A stretch of DNA of 64,000 bases, taken from NCBI GenBank assembly GCA_958510875.1, contig OY294070.1, positions 115,486,703 to 115,550,702 of the forward strand. The letters are read 5' to 3'. The position numbers and the translations under genes were made by a program. This document shows positions 43,871 to 55,935 of this stretch, in pieces (the first letter of the stretch is position 1; every line of letters starts with the position of its first letter). The stretch comes from Endomychus coccineus. Lineage: Eukaryota; Arthropoda; Insecta; Coleoptera; Endomychidae. The notes beneath the pieces are model-generated. The model saw nothing but the letters and a program-made list of their open reading frames with translations, was not told the origin of the DNA and did not search any database.

Positions 43871-45785
43871 ACAGTTTGGCCCCACTAATATATTAGAATA
43901 GGTTAGAGGTATTGCACACAATTTCATTCATTAAGTTATAGTTGCTTCCAATATTCATTTCTCTTGTGTTGTTTCACTCATCTATATTTTATAGTCGTAT
44001 CCTGCTTACCCTTTTGTGCTTTAACATTATTTTTCGAAGTATTTTATCTTCCAAGAAATTATTTTTTGAAGAATTTCTTTCGTAGAATTTACCGAACACC
44101 ATCCTTGATACGTTTGCTTGATATATTATATAATTTCCATTTGACCAAAACCGAGAAGCCTTAGCATTTTTGGGGCGAACCTCCTCCCATTCCTGGGGAA
44201 AGTGTAACGTTTTATCTCTTGATAGAAATGCTTATGATGTTTATACCTCTAGAAACTCATCGATTCGAGTCGTTTGTTGAATCTCTATATTCCCATGAGC
44301 TTTTCAACTTATTCAACTAGCCAATACCGTACAGGAAATCGTGTAATAATGAGCCGTATGATGTCACCGCTCAAAGGACCATCACATTAGAATGAAGAGA
44401 CTGAATTGTTGAACTCACTAATGTCTTCAGTAACCTATTACTACGCATTAAAAGATTTCAACATGATTGAATAAAGAGGCAAACAGAGATGGGACGATAT
44501 GATTTGATGGAGAAAGACACAGTAAAACGATCTAAACGAGGTGATGAGTAAATTGAAAATTTTTTTCACTTTTCAATTTTTATGATGGTGGAATGGAAAG
44601 CCTCAAGTGGAACTACGCTCCTTTGGCTTGTTGGAAAGGCTGACATAGGGATGTTTGGGGTAGTGTATGCTTTGGAGGAAACTCAGGTTTTCTTGATAGA
44701 GAACACTAACCTCTGATATTGAATATGACCAAACAAATTGGTGAAGTTTATTATGCTCGCGTTGCTACTAGAAAAACTCTTCATATGAACGTTTATCACG
44801 TTTTATTGTTATTGAAGGCTTGATTGAGAAATGTCGATGAACTCTAGAGTCTTCTTCGCTGCTAGTAAATCTAGAATTTCGTTTAAACTTTCTTGTGATA
44901 TTGTCAGTTATTCATGGTGTTGATTTGTTTTTGACCGTTTCTCTCATTATTGTGTGGCAATTCAACTAAAACAAATTTTTCCAAATATCGTTAGCATCAC
45001 AATTGATAAACGGTAATTGACAATCTATTAATTGGTGGTCGGAAATGATGTTTAAGTTAAATTTTTAGAAATTCCGGTCGTCTTCAGGAAAAACTGTATG
45101 GTTCTATTCAATGAAGCCAAAATTCCGTTCAGTTACAAATTTTCTGATGTCAAGTGTGAACATGACAGAGAATATTGGACCAGATTGATGTATGTATGTG
45201 TATTTAAAAACTGAATGAATTAACTTTGTTACTTCATTCAGATAATATCTGTAAAAGTTTGTTCCAGAGATGTCGATAATAGATAACGAGAAATGGTATT
45301 AATATGAATTTCAGAAACTATTCCAACAACATTTTTCAATTTATCCTCATGTAGCTCATATACGTACCATCGGGATTCACTATTATTCTTAGCTTTGGCT
45401 GTAATGAAAATAAAATAAGGTAATCTTTGTAAAGAAACTTAAATCATGAGAACGGGCGTATATTTTGCTTCTAAAAGCAAAACTGCATTCCCTATTGTTA
45501 TGTTATGCAAATTTCGTAATTAAAATGAATGTTTATTTCCTTTTACACTCATCACAACGGTATGTTGGGTGAGGTTATGATGCTTTTGCAATCTTTGAAA
45601 TATTATGGTAGCGAATATTCTCAAAGCATCTGCTCATATATTCCTCGCCCTACATAGTGCAGAAATTCCGAATTATGGCGAGAATCCAGAACTTTCAGCT
45701 CATGGTCATGCTCATGAATGAAATAAATGAACATGTTCACCTTTACATTTGAATATGTACATGTAGACTGATCCTCGTTCGTTGA
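43871..45785. other. No recognisable gene
   Basis: Almost 2 kb without supported features. Frames are short. Confidence 0.5.
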
Positions 45786-45789
45786 ATTC

Positions 45790-46085
45790 GCATTTCAAAC
45801 GTGGAAGAAATCACTGTTGTTCCGGATGTCAGGTGCAATCAATTATTTTCAACATCTGCTTCGTGAGTCAAGAGTTTGAGGTTTATAAGTTGAGCTGTGG
45901 ATGAATGCCTTGCCGTATACATAGGCCAGACTGGACGGAGTTTGAATGTACAGTTCCAAGAGCACTAGGAATCTCACAAAACAACAGACATCAGATTCAA
46001 ACTACGCTAGACACTTCTTAGAACATCACCACATTCTGCATGTACAACAAATATGACACAAATTGAATGTATTAGAAGTATTCGA
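45790..46085 (+). pseudogene. Penelope-like GIY-YIG nuclease fragment, plus strand
   Basis: In shifted frames the plus strand gives EVYKLSCG (GIY strand), VYIGQTGRSLNVQFQEH (YIG strand with the conserved Arg), SNYARHFLEHHHILHV and KLNVLEVFEKY, whose LEVFE corresponds to the catalytic Glu helix (LEALE in relatives). Two frameshifts and one stop occur. The sequence differs clearly from the minus-strand nuclease that follows, so it is another family. Confidence 0.7.
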
Positions 46086-46104
46086 AAAATATGAGTGGCC
46101 AATG

Positions 46105-46623
46105 TTACCTTGATTTGGAAATTTCTTTTGATTCTAGTGTGTTCAATTTAAAACCTCTACTCTGGTTATGTAAAATTTTAACTTCATCTAAATTTGGAAA
46201 ATTGTGCCTTGTTTCTAAAATAGGGTTAGAGAAAGATGAATCTGCTTTATTAAGTCTAAAAGATCGAAATTGTTGCTTATATCTCATTTCTATATCACGG
46301 CTAGATCTACCGATGTAAAAGTTATCGCACTCTAAACAGATATACTCATATACTCCAGGTTGATCAAACTTATTTGTTTTATCTTTAGCATTAAACAAAA
46401 AATAGGACAATTTATTTTGAGGTTTGAAGCTAACTTTTAGATTATGTTTCGATAAAATGTCTGCAATTCTTTCACTTACGGTACCAAAATATGTGAGGAT
46501 ATTTTTTTCCATAAAACGATAGATATTTGAGTAAGTTGATTTCTGCTTCATTCTGTCGAGTAATTTGGAAATAATTTGAGATTGAAAAACATTATTAATA
46601 GCTATAATGTTGATTATATTCAA
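46105..46623 (-). CDS. Penelope-like GIY-YIG endonuclease domain, 172 aa
   Basis: Minus-strand open frame. Residues 40-80 (ILTYFGTVSERIADIL, HNLKVSFKPQNKL) form the linker between RT and endonuclease. Residues 91-118 contain PGVYEYICLECDNFYIGRSS, the GIY and YIG strands, with the catalytic Arg-like position after YIG. ILETRHNFPNLDEVKILH and LNTLESKEISKSR close the domain; the Glu in LESKE matches the catalytic Glu. The upstream RT part continues on the same strand at 46640-46960. The start Met is arbitrary, since the frame is a 5'-truncated piece. Confidence 0.85.
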   Translation of the reverse strand: MNIINIIAINNVFQSQIISKLLDRMKQKSTYSNIYRFMEKNILTYFGTVSERIADILSKHNLKVSFKPQNKLSYFLFNAKDKTNKFDQPGVYEYICLECDNFYIGRSSRDIEMRYKQQFRSFRLNKADSSFSNPILETRHNFPNLDEVKILHNQSRGFKLNTLESKEISKSR

Positions 46624-46639
46624 TTAATCATTCGCGTAT

Positions 46640-46965
46640 TCAGTAGAAAGAGGAAGTGTATCATAGAGTTCTAAGCTGCTAACTCACGACTACAGGGATT
46701 AAAAGATGAATTGGCAATAGTTATATCTGTGAATGCAGGTTTTCTATAAATTTTGAAAGTAATGGTATTATTATGGTGTCTGAGGATAAAGTCTGGGGAA
46801 TTTATTTTGTTATCTTTCTCAGTTTCTAAAGTGGACTCAATGTTACAATGGATATTATTAATGAAAGATAAGAAAACATCAAATTGTCGTGGTGAAACTT
46901 TGAAGAAGGATAAAACATCATCGACATATCTAATCCAACAATGAACATTATGCCAAAGTAATGGC
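46640..46965 (-). pseudogene. Penelope-like reverse transcriptase fragment
   Basis: The minus strand encodes CWIRYVDDVLSFF, the RT catalytic YxDD motif in its Penelope form. QFDVFLSFINNIHCNIESTL, ILRHHNNTITFKIYRKPAF and TDITI follow, the usual palm end and thumb. The frame breaks before the endonuclease ORF. Together with it this forms the 3' half of one Penelope-like element of about 860 bp. Confidence 0.85.
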
Positions 46966-47690
46966 TTCCACCATTGAATTTTGAGAAAGTGCTATGAATG
47001 TTGATTCATCCCTGGATGTGTAGTACATTGGAACGTTGCAGTATATTGAGTATGGAAGGACATCACAGATTGGTGATGAAGTTCCCAAAATAATTGTTAA
47101 TTAGACAGTTGAAATTTGTTCTTCCACGAATGAAGGCTTACAGCGTACACCTCGCTTAATTCCCAGAAATTAAATAATAGTATGATGAGACTGTTTACCA
47201 CCTATCCGACCCATATAATGAGCAAACTTGGGAATAGCAAAACAAGCAGAAGTAAGTTTGCTGAAGATAATCTTAATATGCTCCCATACGAAACTCGAGT
47301 TAAGGTGTCAGTACCAGGAATGTATGATTTGAGGAAACTGCAAGTATGTTACCTTTCATTCTAGATTCAGCAGTTCGGATTTCGGAACATTCTTTTGATT
47401 TAATTATTTGTTGTAGAAAATTTGTTGCGATTCTAAATTCTGAAGAGAATGAAAAAACTCGTTTCACGCACAAAATAGTTATTTTTGAATTAGGTGTGTG
47501 AAATTAGAGTTTTTGTAATTGCATATGAGAGAGTGTGTCACTAAAACATGAATTTCACAAACGGAATACAGACAAAATTTTTTGTAGAACTGAAACTTGG
47601 AATTTATCAGCTAAACTGTGCTCTGTTATAAAGATATACTCTCTATACGGTTTCGTCGAATTAAAGTTAACTTCCCTTGTCGTTACAACT
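46966..47690. other. No recognisable gene
   Basis: No supported feature. A sequence upstream of the Penelope RT is expected here but is not recognisable. Confidence 0.4.
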
Positions 47691-47694
47691 TTTA

Positions 47695-49160
47695 TTTTGT
47701 GCGTAGTGGAGCGAAAATCTTGCGTAGACGCTTCGGAGGCTCATGCCCATCTTGTAGAGAGGTTTGTTGCATGTGGCGTTTCAGGTCAGGAATGCAACAA
47801 GATTTCTTATTTCTTGTCTGCTGAACGTCAGCAGATTTTTCACTCGTTGCTGCAGGAGGTCTCTCATTAGTCGCTTAGAGTGCGACATACGGGGCAGTTC
47901 CCTTCAATAGGAACGATGTTCGAGCCATTTTTGGATTACCGACTTTGCTGTGGCATGAGAAATGCTACAAGTTGTTTGGCTTTGGTCCAATCAGGGGTTC
48001 TTCCGCCCTCGTTTTAGAAAGTGCGACGGCAGTTTAACTCCCTTCGCCTTTGGTTTCTCCAGATTCTCATACGTTAGCTCCTCTACACAATCGAGTATAC
48101 ATTGGAGGTGATCGTGTTTGACTCAAGTGCCTCATGCACTGTTGAGTTCTCGTTATGATTGTGATTTGTCTATTCTCATAGTATGTCCCTCAAAATTCGA
48201 GCACATGTTGTAATTGCTAATATGTTTGCTTGTAATTCAATTGGTACAAAGAAAATTTTCTCCTTAGTTTTTTGTCCCGATTATTTCAGCACCTGTACAT
48301 TTTTCGGTCTTGGTGCCTTCGGTAAGCCATACGGATTCCCCTGGTATAATATGAGGATTGCCGAAGTGATCTCCCCCATTCAAGGTTTGAATCCGGAACG
48401 GTATGGAAGTGCTGTGAACTCTGATTCTGTCGAATTCCATCCCCAAAGGCTCAGGTAATCCAAGCAATCCAAGAATGCTTCGACCTTTCCTTGTTCAGTC
48501 AGATCGAAGTGATACGCTTCTTTCATGGTTTATAACGCCAACAGTCTTTTTATCGAAGCCGTTGGGGTGGTCGGCATTGCATACGTTATTCTTAAGCATG
48601 TGAGCCTCCGAACCCTGTTCAGGGAATGCTGGGATGTTTTCGTTTTTGTTTTTGGCCACCACATGATTGCGGCGCATGTTACAATGGGTCTCACTATGGT
48701 GGTATACACCCAGTGCACCATCCGTGGTGTGAGTCCTCAGGTTCTTCTAGCAGCTTTTTATCTAGGCTTACCCCAAGGTTTTTGATCGTGTCCGTCATTT
48801 GTATGTTTTCTTCATAATACAAATCTAAGACTTGTAGGTTTCTAATATCCTTTCTCTTCGTGAAGGGTACAAGAGTTATTTTCGAGGTACTCACTTGATG
48901 CACCATTTTTCCACGATGTTCGATGCTATTGTAGTCACGATCATCCCTTGTACTAGAATGACGATGTCATCTGCATATCTAATTATGCAGAATCCTTCAC
49001 TCTCAAGGAGTATTAGATGTTCATACACCATCAGGCTCCACAGAAGAGGTGACAGTACATCTCCCTGCGGATATCCTTCTGCGACCCCTACCACTTTCTC
49101 AACCTCATTGAGATTTCCAATGATTGTCCTGTCGCAATGTAGTTACCAGTGAAAAAATAC
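47695..49160 (-). pseudogene. Non-LTR retrotransposon: RT palm to RNase H, frameshifted
   Basis: On the minus strand from 49160: EGYPQGDVLSPLLWSLMVYE (RT motif), GFCIIRYADDIVILVQG (catalytic YADD) and VEKWCIK. Next are TLVPFTKRKDI and KNLGVSLDKKLLEE (48694-48906), then MVHWVYTTIVRPIVTCAAIM and WWPKTKTKTSQ (48530-48721). Then comes TEGTKTEKCTGAEI (48264-48467), an RNase H start with its catalytic Asp lost. The rest to about 47700 resembles a decayed C-terminal region, with no clear tail. Each block is in its own frame. The YADD plus WWPK motif set is typical of a Jockey/R1-like family distinct from the other copies here. Confidence 0.8.
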
Positions 49161-49204
49161 TTTTTTTACGGTGAGATGAAAAATGTCGAATTTTTTTGAC
49201 AATT

Positions 49205-49670
49205 AGTTCTAGGCCTGTTTCATTCTCTCATGGAGTATGTGAGTAGAATGAGAAAATTTGTTATGTTACTGAACGATTCTTCTGTTGGAGGTATAAGTAA
49301 TCGACTCACAGAATGGCATAGAGACCAACATAATTATCTAAGGCCATCCACAAGATGATGGTTCACGAAGAAATCAAACAATATATGATCATTGATAAAT
49401 TTCATGAACTTTACAAATGATACGAGGAATATAGGACTACTTGAGCGCGCCATATGGCAACACTAAGCAGACTCATTGCAACATTTGAGAAATAAATGAA
49501 CATATCACTTGTTGGCTTTTGCGGAGAACACTGATAAGGTCTCTCTAGTCTCGATGGATCAGTTACATCACAAATCAATAGTTCTAGACTTTTGTTTCGC
49601 TCTCTCATGGAGCTCATGAGTAAAATGAGATAGTTTGTAATGTAACTGAACGATCCTTCTGATGAAGATA
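49205..49670. repeat. Direct repeats of about 85 bp, 376 bp apart
   Basis: Copies at 49207-49292 and 49583-49668 share CTCTCATGGAG, GAGTA(A/G)AATGAGA, and ACTGAACGAT(T/C)CTTCTG. They may be the two ends of a diverged LTR-like or tandem unit. The spacer contains no recognised coding sequence. Confidence 0.5.
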
Positions 49671-50879
49671 TACATAAACAACTCTATTTCATTTTCCATG
49701 ACGATTTTGAGTTTTGGATTACTCTCAGATTTCTTCCCTCAGTGTCGCACCGCAGTCTTTCAATGTATCTTCCAATTTACAAATCCAATCAAGAGTTTGG
49801 ATCAATATTATGATTATTATAAACATCATAATCAGGCGGGTGGTATTTTTACTACTGCCTTTCTCTTGCTCTTTTAATTTCAGAATTTATTATCCATTAA
49901 AACCCTTCTGCTTTGCAATTACAGACTATGTTTGGGGAAATTAATGTATTTCAACTTACGCCTACATTCACATCTGCGGTCCGAGGCATTTCGCACCGCA
50001 GACAGTCGCGCTTACCAATAAAATAATTGGATTCGTACGTTCGCCTTCACGTTTATGTCGGTACAAGCACTCGACTATTCAAATCTCCCTATTCGTTACG
50101 GATTATCACACGGAATAGTGATGCTAATAGACTAATTTAAAAATACTGAACGTGATCCATGGAGGAGACCTTTACAATTCATTTTGTTCATAATGTGATT
50201 CCTTGGATTTCTCGGTATGGCAAACGGTCACACTGCGAAGAAATAACGATATGTTCGATTGTTATTTGTTGTTGTTCCATTCGTATTGTTTAGCCATTTA
50301 TATGGAAAACAATCGCTAGTAACTATATCAATAACTCTCTATCACATCAAATTAGATACTAAATAGCAGTCTATAAATATTTCAAGATCACCTACTGATT
50401 TATCGAAGTTAAAACTTGCTTATAGAATTTTAATTCGATTTCTCATCTAATATTGGAATAATTCTTCATTAATCGATAACTTATTAGATGGGTTTTTCTT
50501 GCCGTTTTATTGTATTGTTTTGTTCTAAATATTGTTGTGGTAGATTTTCCATTTAACTCATCGTTACTGAGAAGTTGGAATACTTGTCGTAATGGTCAAA
50601 CAATCAAATAATGTCACATTTCAAATTGCGTTGCGACATTTATCTAATCGGATCTGCTTTCTGGTGGTAATTATTCCAGAAAGCAATTCAAGCCTTTTCA
50701 CAGAACTTTTGTTGCATTCTTATTCCAACTGTCGCGACGTGGTGTCAAATTGTATGTTCTTCGGACAGCAGCGAGATGTATAAAGAAGTAATGACCATTT
50801 TGTTGAAATAATATTGAGGAGGGCAATGACCAGTCACGAAATCATATATCTACTTGATCCTGAGTAACATGAGAATATT
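49671..50879. other. No recognisable gene
   Basis: No supported feature. Confidence 0.5.
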
Positions 50880-51200
50880 GCTTTCTATCGCATTTATTGG
50901 CATGTAGACCACAGTTTTCCTTTACTTCCCATTTCTCTTCCACAATATCTCGACCCCTTTAAGAGAAATTCTCCACCTCCTTTGCGAACCGTCTTTGTGC
51001 CTACCAGGCTTCATTTTTCTATCAAACGCAGAAGTTGTGGAACACTTTTCCTAGTGAAGTCTTTCCTCATGCACATAATCTCCAAACATCAAGAGAAAAT
51101 TCGAATTCTCCTAATATTCCACCACTAGCTCACACGATGTCCTTCGATCATTATAGGTTTCCCTCCCGTCAGAGTATAGAGAAATAATCATGACGTTTCG
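50880..51200 (+). mobile_element. 3' end of the dispersed non-LTR family
   Basis: The plus strand matches the reverse complement of the ends near 54.6 and 62.65 kb and the plus-strand copy at 55.75-55.92 kb. It contains the C-terminal coding end (KLWNTLPGEVFPHAHNLQTS-like in one frame) and a short 3' UTR with TCATTATAGGTTTCCCTCCC. It is 5'-truncated within the last 60 codons. Confidence 0.6.
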
Positions 51201-53052
51201 AACAATTGTAATAAACCTAATATCGGGTATTTTCTTTCAAGCATGATATAACTTTATATTGAAATGAAACACATGAAATTTATCTGAACAGAATTTTGAC
51301 TTGTTGGAAGGTAAAATAAGTAAATCTATTGTTCAAATATTATTTCTGGCATATGACCGAAATGGTTCTCACATAGCGCATCTTGGAGGTTCACTTTTTG
51401 ATCAATTTTACAAGTATTGGTTGCGTAATTTCGCCAATAACATGCTTAATGTTAGCCTCCAAATGGTTGAACGTCGCTGGTTTGGGGGAAGGTTGAGTAA
51501 AGTGGCCACCCTAAGGAAAAATGATTTTTTACGAGACCACCTTCATTAGGAAAATTATAATAAATTATACCTGCAGCAACTGTAAAAAGTTCAGAACTTC
51601 GTATCATTTTCTATTTCTGTAAATCATGTTTTGTGAGCTGGTGGGTTAACCTCATTCTGCAAAACGGCAATTTAAGCCGCTTATGTAGACTAAAGAAGCC
51701 TGGAACTGGCTACTTCACCTACATAGGATTCTTCATGTAGTAGTATATATCATTCTGACATATTAGAGATACATATTCATTGAAATAAATATTGAAATTT
51801 GAGTAAACATAAAATACTTAGTGAAGGTACATTTGGAAAACGAGTACAAGGAATCCCAAAACCTGAATCTTAAAGATCACTTAAAGGTTTCATTGGTATG
51901 AAAAATGCTTACCAATAGATTCGTTCCAATATTAACTCCTTTATTGAGACCATTCTACTCTCCGCAAACTAAAATACAAAACAAACATTCAAAGAAAATT
52001 AAACATAAGCCATAATTTTTTAATACTAATTTTGTAGATTATCAAGAACACATTAACTAAAGAAACTCTTTCAGCTTATCCAAATGCAGAATCTTAAAGT
52101 AGTTTAACAATTGATGCATTGAAGATAGAAATTGGTGCAGTTTTAGAACACTAAGCAATAATCACAAATCACACATTAAGATACTGAGGACATTTCAGCT
52201 ACCAAGTTGCTATAACCAGAGTCAACTAAATATTTTTTCCAACTTCAAGAATCAGTACTCCAAATAAGAGATTACCCCCAGCTGGACATGAATCTGTGTT
52301 AATTAAATCGATTTTTTGCTTACATATTTCCATTTCTTTTAAATTAACTAAACATATTTCAGTATTGTCTTTTAAAAGTGATACACTTTCTTGAGAAATG
52401 AACTGTATTTGAAATAAGTGTGAATATAGTGGAAACTCAACAACAGCACAACGTGTTTTAAACTTACAATACCTGAGAACTATAATGATAGAGCTGTGTT
52501 AATCAGGGGTTTCATCATGCTGAGAAGTTAGTTTGTATGATTTTATTTATCTCTTTTCCCTATAATTCCTAGTTCCGTATAAACTAAATGATCTTTGTTA
52601 TCTCCAAGAGCAAATCTAATGAAGATTCATAGCTTGCGGAGAATTGATCGTCATAATGATAAAATTAATCGTTATTAGAAGATTTATTATCATAATTTCA
52701 TGCACATTTAGAATGCGATGAAAACAAAATGATGTGGAATGGAATTCGTTTGATATATATCTGCGCGTGTTCATTCTATTCACCATTGTTTCCAATGTTT
52801 ATGTTGTGTTTTATGATGAAAATTGCTGCATTATAAATTAGAATCAATCCTTCCATTTGCTTCAACTACATCATAACAACAAAGGTATAACACTTATTGA
52901 ATTAGAAATAAGTGACCTGCTGCAAAATAGCTGTTGATGTTGATGATTTATTTTGTCTATTCCACACATTCAGCGATTTGAGAAGCCATTCATTTTCACG
53001 AATTGTCTTATACCTTCTTCTCCTGCAATAGATCTTGAGCGTCATCTCTATT
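51201..53052. other. Mostly unassigned; decayed hammerhead-like motif at 52193-52219
   Basis: The minus-strand motif at 52193-52219 reads CTGGTTA, TAGCAAC, TTG, GTAGCT, GAAA. It matches those at 22.8 and 56.7 kb in layout but the first box is damaged. About 250 bp after it (52200-52440) align with 56700-56950. No gene is recognised. Confidence 0.4.
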
Positions 53053-53799
53053 TAGTCGATGCTGTGAACCGGAATTTTAGCTATAATAAAAAAAAACGTG
53101 TAAGTTTGAATCAAAAATTTTTTTTCGCATTAGCTTCAGGAGGTTCTCAGGATCATTCATACACCGTTAAACTTCTTGGGAACCCCGGCCACACCCATTG
53201 AGGGCGAAAATGGCCCAAAATCTCCAAGTCTTGAATTGTATTTTCTACAAAAAAAGGTATTTTGGCATTTCGAGTGCAATCGTATTCAGCAACCCAAAAA
53301 ACCCCATTGGTGCATTGAAATGCCAAAAACACGTAAATTGCAAAATAACATATAGGGGTGCAAAATTGGTCGATTTCATCGATTTTACCACCCTTACGAT
53401 GAATTGCAAGTAACTGTGGCTACGGATTCGTGTTCAGCGACCCAAAAAACTTACTGGGTGCATTCGAAATGCCAAAAACACGTAAATTGCAAAATAACAT
53501 ATTAGAGGGGCGAAATTGGCCAATTTTGTTGATTTGACCACCCCTGCGATGGATTGCAAGTGAATCTGGCTACGGATTCGTGTTCAGCGACCCAAAAACC
53601 CCCTAGGTGCACTCGAAATGCCAAAATATCCAAGACTTGGAGATTTCGGGTCATTTTTGCCCCAATGAGAGGGGTTGGGGTGCCCAAGAGGTTTTAAGGT
53701 GTATGAATGATCCTGAGAACCTCCTGAAGCTAATGTGAAAAAAATTCTTTGATTCGATCTCATGTTTTTTTTTTTTTTTCCGGTTCATAGCCCGGACTA
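53053..53799. mobile_element. Long-TIR DNA element (TAGTCC family, copy C)
   Basis: The left end reads TAGTCGATGCTGTGAACCGG; the right end, inward, reads TAGTCCGGGCTATGAACCGG. TATT lies outside both ends, so the duplication here appears to be 4 bp. Inverted arms of about 200 bp share TTAGCTTCAGGAGGTTCTCA and GATCATTCATACACC. Between them, direct repeats of about 148-150 bp each contain CAGCGACCCAAAAAA (near 53287, 53435 and 53585), the complement of the GGGTCGCTGA motif of copies A and B. No coding sequence. Confidence 0.85.
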
Positions 53800-54044
53800 T
53801 ATTGGTTCATTGGTTTAATTGAAACCACTGACTGATAATACCTATAACATTGACAGAAATCTACCTATTTTCTCATTGACAATTATTGTTTCTTTTGAAT
53901 TTTTCTATTATTTCTACTACTGCTAGTAGTCTGGGAACAGTTGTTCATCATTTCATTCAATCACAACTTCCATTCATAGGTGCATTAACGAAGGAATATA
54001 TCTAATCTGTCTGGAATATTCCACACTCTAAACAAGGTGATATT

Positions 54045-54430
54045 AAAAAAAATGGGCAATTGATGTCTGCACAAATTATGGGTTATTTTGACACAAACAA
54101 GTTACTTACTATTCATCAATATGGACTAAGGAAAAAAAACACATTTATGCGATAGTGGAGTTCATAAGCGATGCTATGAAATATTTAGAAGAAGGAGGTT
54201 ATTTTATTTTAGTTTCCTTAGATTTATAAAAGGCTTTTAATTGTGTTTCTTATCCATCACATTTGACGTGTCATCAGCAATATGTTTATGTTAACCTGGT
54301 TCAAATTAAGAATAAATGATATTGGAGTTCCTCAGGGCGCTATAATTGAGACCCTACTTTTCTTAATATTCTTAAATGTTTTTCCGGAATATCTTGCCGA
54401 CAACCTCTCACTGATGACTTTGCAGCTCGA
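54045..54430 (+). pseudogene. CR1/L2-like RT fragment
   Basis: The plus strand encodes MSAQIMGYFDTNKLLTIHQY, then AIVEFISDAMKYLEEGGYFI and VSLDLxKAFNCVSY (catalytic Asp region), and after a deletion INDIGVPQGAIIETLLFLIF. Frame changes separate the parts. The YxDD region is lost. It is similar in style to the piece at 20.66 kb and may be of that lineage. Confidence 0.65.
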
Positions 54431-54489
54431 TTCTCTCCAGAGAGGCGGATTCCACAATACGATGATTTCAGGTACCTATGGAGTTTTTT

Positions 54490-55480
54490 TTCATACCTTG
54501 ACGACATGAGAGCGAAACCTATAATGTACGAGCCAGCAGTGGATTGAAGAGGAAGTAGATAGGCATTTTTTTTCTTGAAGGTTTGGAGGGTATGAGCATA
54601 AGGAAATACTTCACTAGGTGAAGAGTTCCACTTCACTGTTCGATAACAAAATGAAGTCTGGTAGGAAGAAGTTCGGCAGGTCTCGAATTTGATAGTGATG
54701 GTGACTAGTTTGAGCTCGTCTGGTCCGCCTATCTCGAATCTATCGTGGTGGAACCACTGACGATATTTCTGATGAACACCAACGATGGAAATATCTATAG
54801 AAAAGAGAGACCTCTCATCTTTCTACGATGTTCTAGAGAGGTCAATGAACTCGTAAATGTGACATCATCAATCAGATGAATAGCTTCTATCTGGATAGAA
54901 TCCAAGAGCTATAGCGCATGTTTGCTAGCCGGACAACTCCAAACAGTGAACAGTACTCCAGGATAGTTCAAATCTGTGCTTCGTAGATTATGGGGAGCTG
55001 CTGGGATGTGAAGTAGCTCTTGGCAAGTAATAGAAAACCAAGTTCTTGTTAAGGGGTTTTCCCAATGGACCTCACATGATCGTGTCATAAGAGGATGCTG
55101 TTGGTGGTCATCCCGAGAGCATTGTTCATAGGAATAGCACCTGACATCATCATATTAGAAATTGTGGGATCCGCATCCTTGGAGAAGACGCAAGCTTTAG
55201 TTTTGGTTGCATTAAACTCTACTAGATTATCAGATCGCCATTTCAAAATCTTCGCCAGATCTCCATTAATTGCGTCAACCTGTCCATGTCTCGCTCCTCT
55301 GGCTTCAATGGATGGTATAGGGGTTCTAGATGAGATAGCGGTATAAAGTGTATCATCATATCCATGCTTGATTTCACCACTAATACCCCCTCAAGGGAGG
55401 ACCATGTGAGATCCAATGCGAAAACCGTTTCAAAAGATCTTGGTTTTTCTATTCCGTGCCAAAACCTATTCCACATCTCA
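54490..55480 (-). pseudogene. Dispersed non-LTR family: RT thumb to 3' end
   Basis: The minus-strand frame near 55250 contains DRLTQLMEIWRRF, the homologue of HGQVDAINGDLAK in better copies. Around 55190-55030 it gives PTISNMMMSGAIPMN and, with frameshifts, WDHVRSI. The region 54860-54640 corresponds to the C-terminal coding end, including a LYRYFH-type segment at the AAATATCTATAGAAAAGAGAG block, and 54600-54490 to the last codons and 3' end. It is heavily damaged. Confidence 0.7.
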
Positions 55481-55579
55481 GCAACTCCTCAAAATCTGTA
55501 AAATTCAGCTTCCAAACATATGCTGAAGTTAATGGATTCTATTACAAATGATCTATTCGTCTGATTGATGTCACACTAA

Positions 55580-55935
55580 CTCATTCATAGAACTCTATTG
55601 AATATAGAAGAAAGGCGGACAATCTCTATCTTTTCTATAGATATTTCCATGTTCGATGTTTATCAAAAATGTCGTCTGTTATCCCACCACAAGAGATTCT
55701 TGGTAGGCGGACTCGACGAGCTCAAGCTTGTCACCCCCTAGTTAAGCTCAAGACCTCCCTTCCGAACTCCTTTCTACCAGACTTCCTTTTGCGATCGGAA
55801 AGTTGTGGAATTCTTTGCCTAGTGATTTTTCTCTCTAGGATAATAACCTACAAACTTTCAAGGAAAATTCCGTTGCCTATCTCCTCTCTCAACATTCCAC
55901 CTCTGGCTCTTCGAACAATATAGGTTTTTCTCTCG
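55580..55935 (+). mobile_element. Dispersed non-LTR family: 3' end, plus strand
   Basis: The plus strand translates to DNLYLFYRYFH, then SSVIPPQEILGRRTRRAQAC, LPNSFLP, and a decayed last helix. It stops near 55923. It is the plus-oriented counterpart of the minus copies at 54.5, 57.0 and 62.6 kb. Confidence 0.7.

Noticed and set aside
47535..48817. Several plus-strand ORFs around 48 kb
   Set aside because: They are shadows of the minus-strand RT and RNase H retroelement, which has clear YADD and WWPK motifs.
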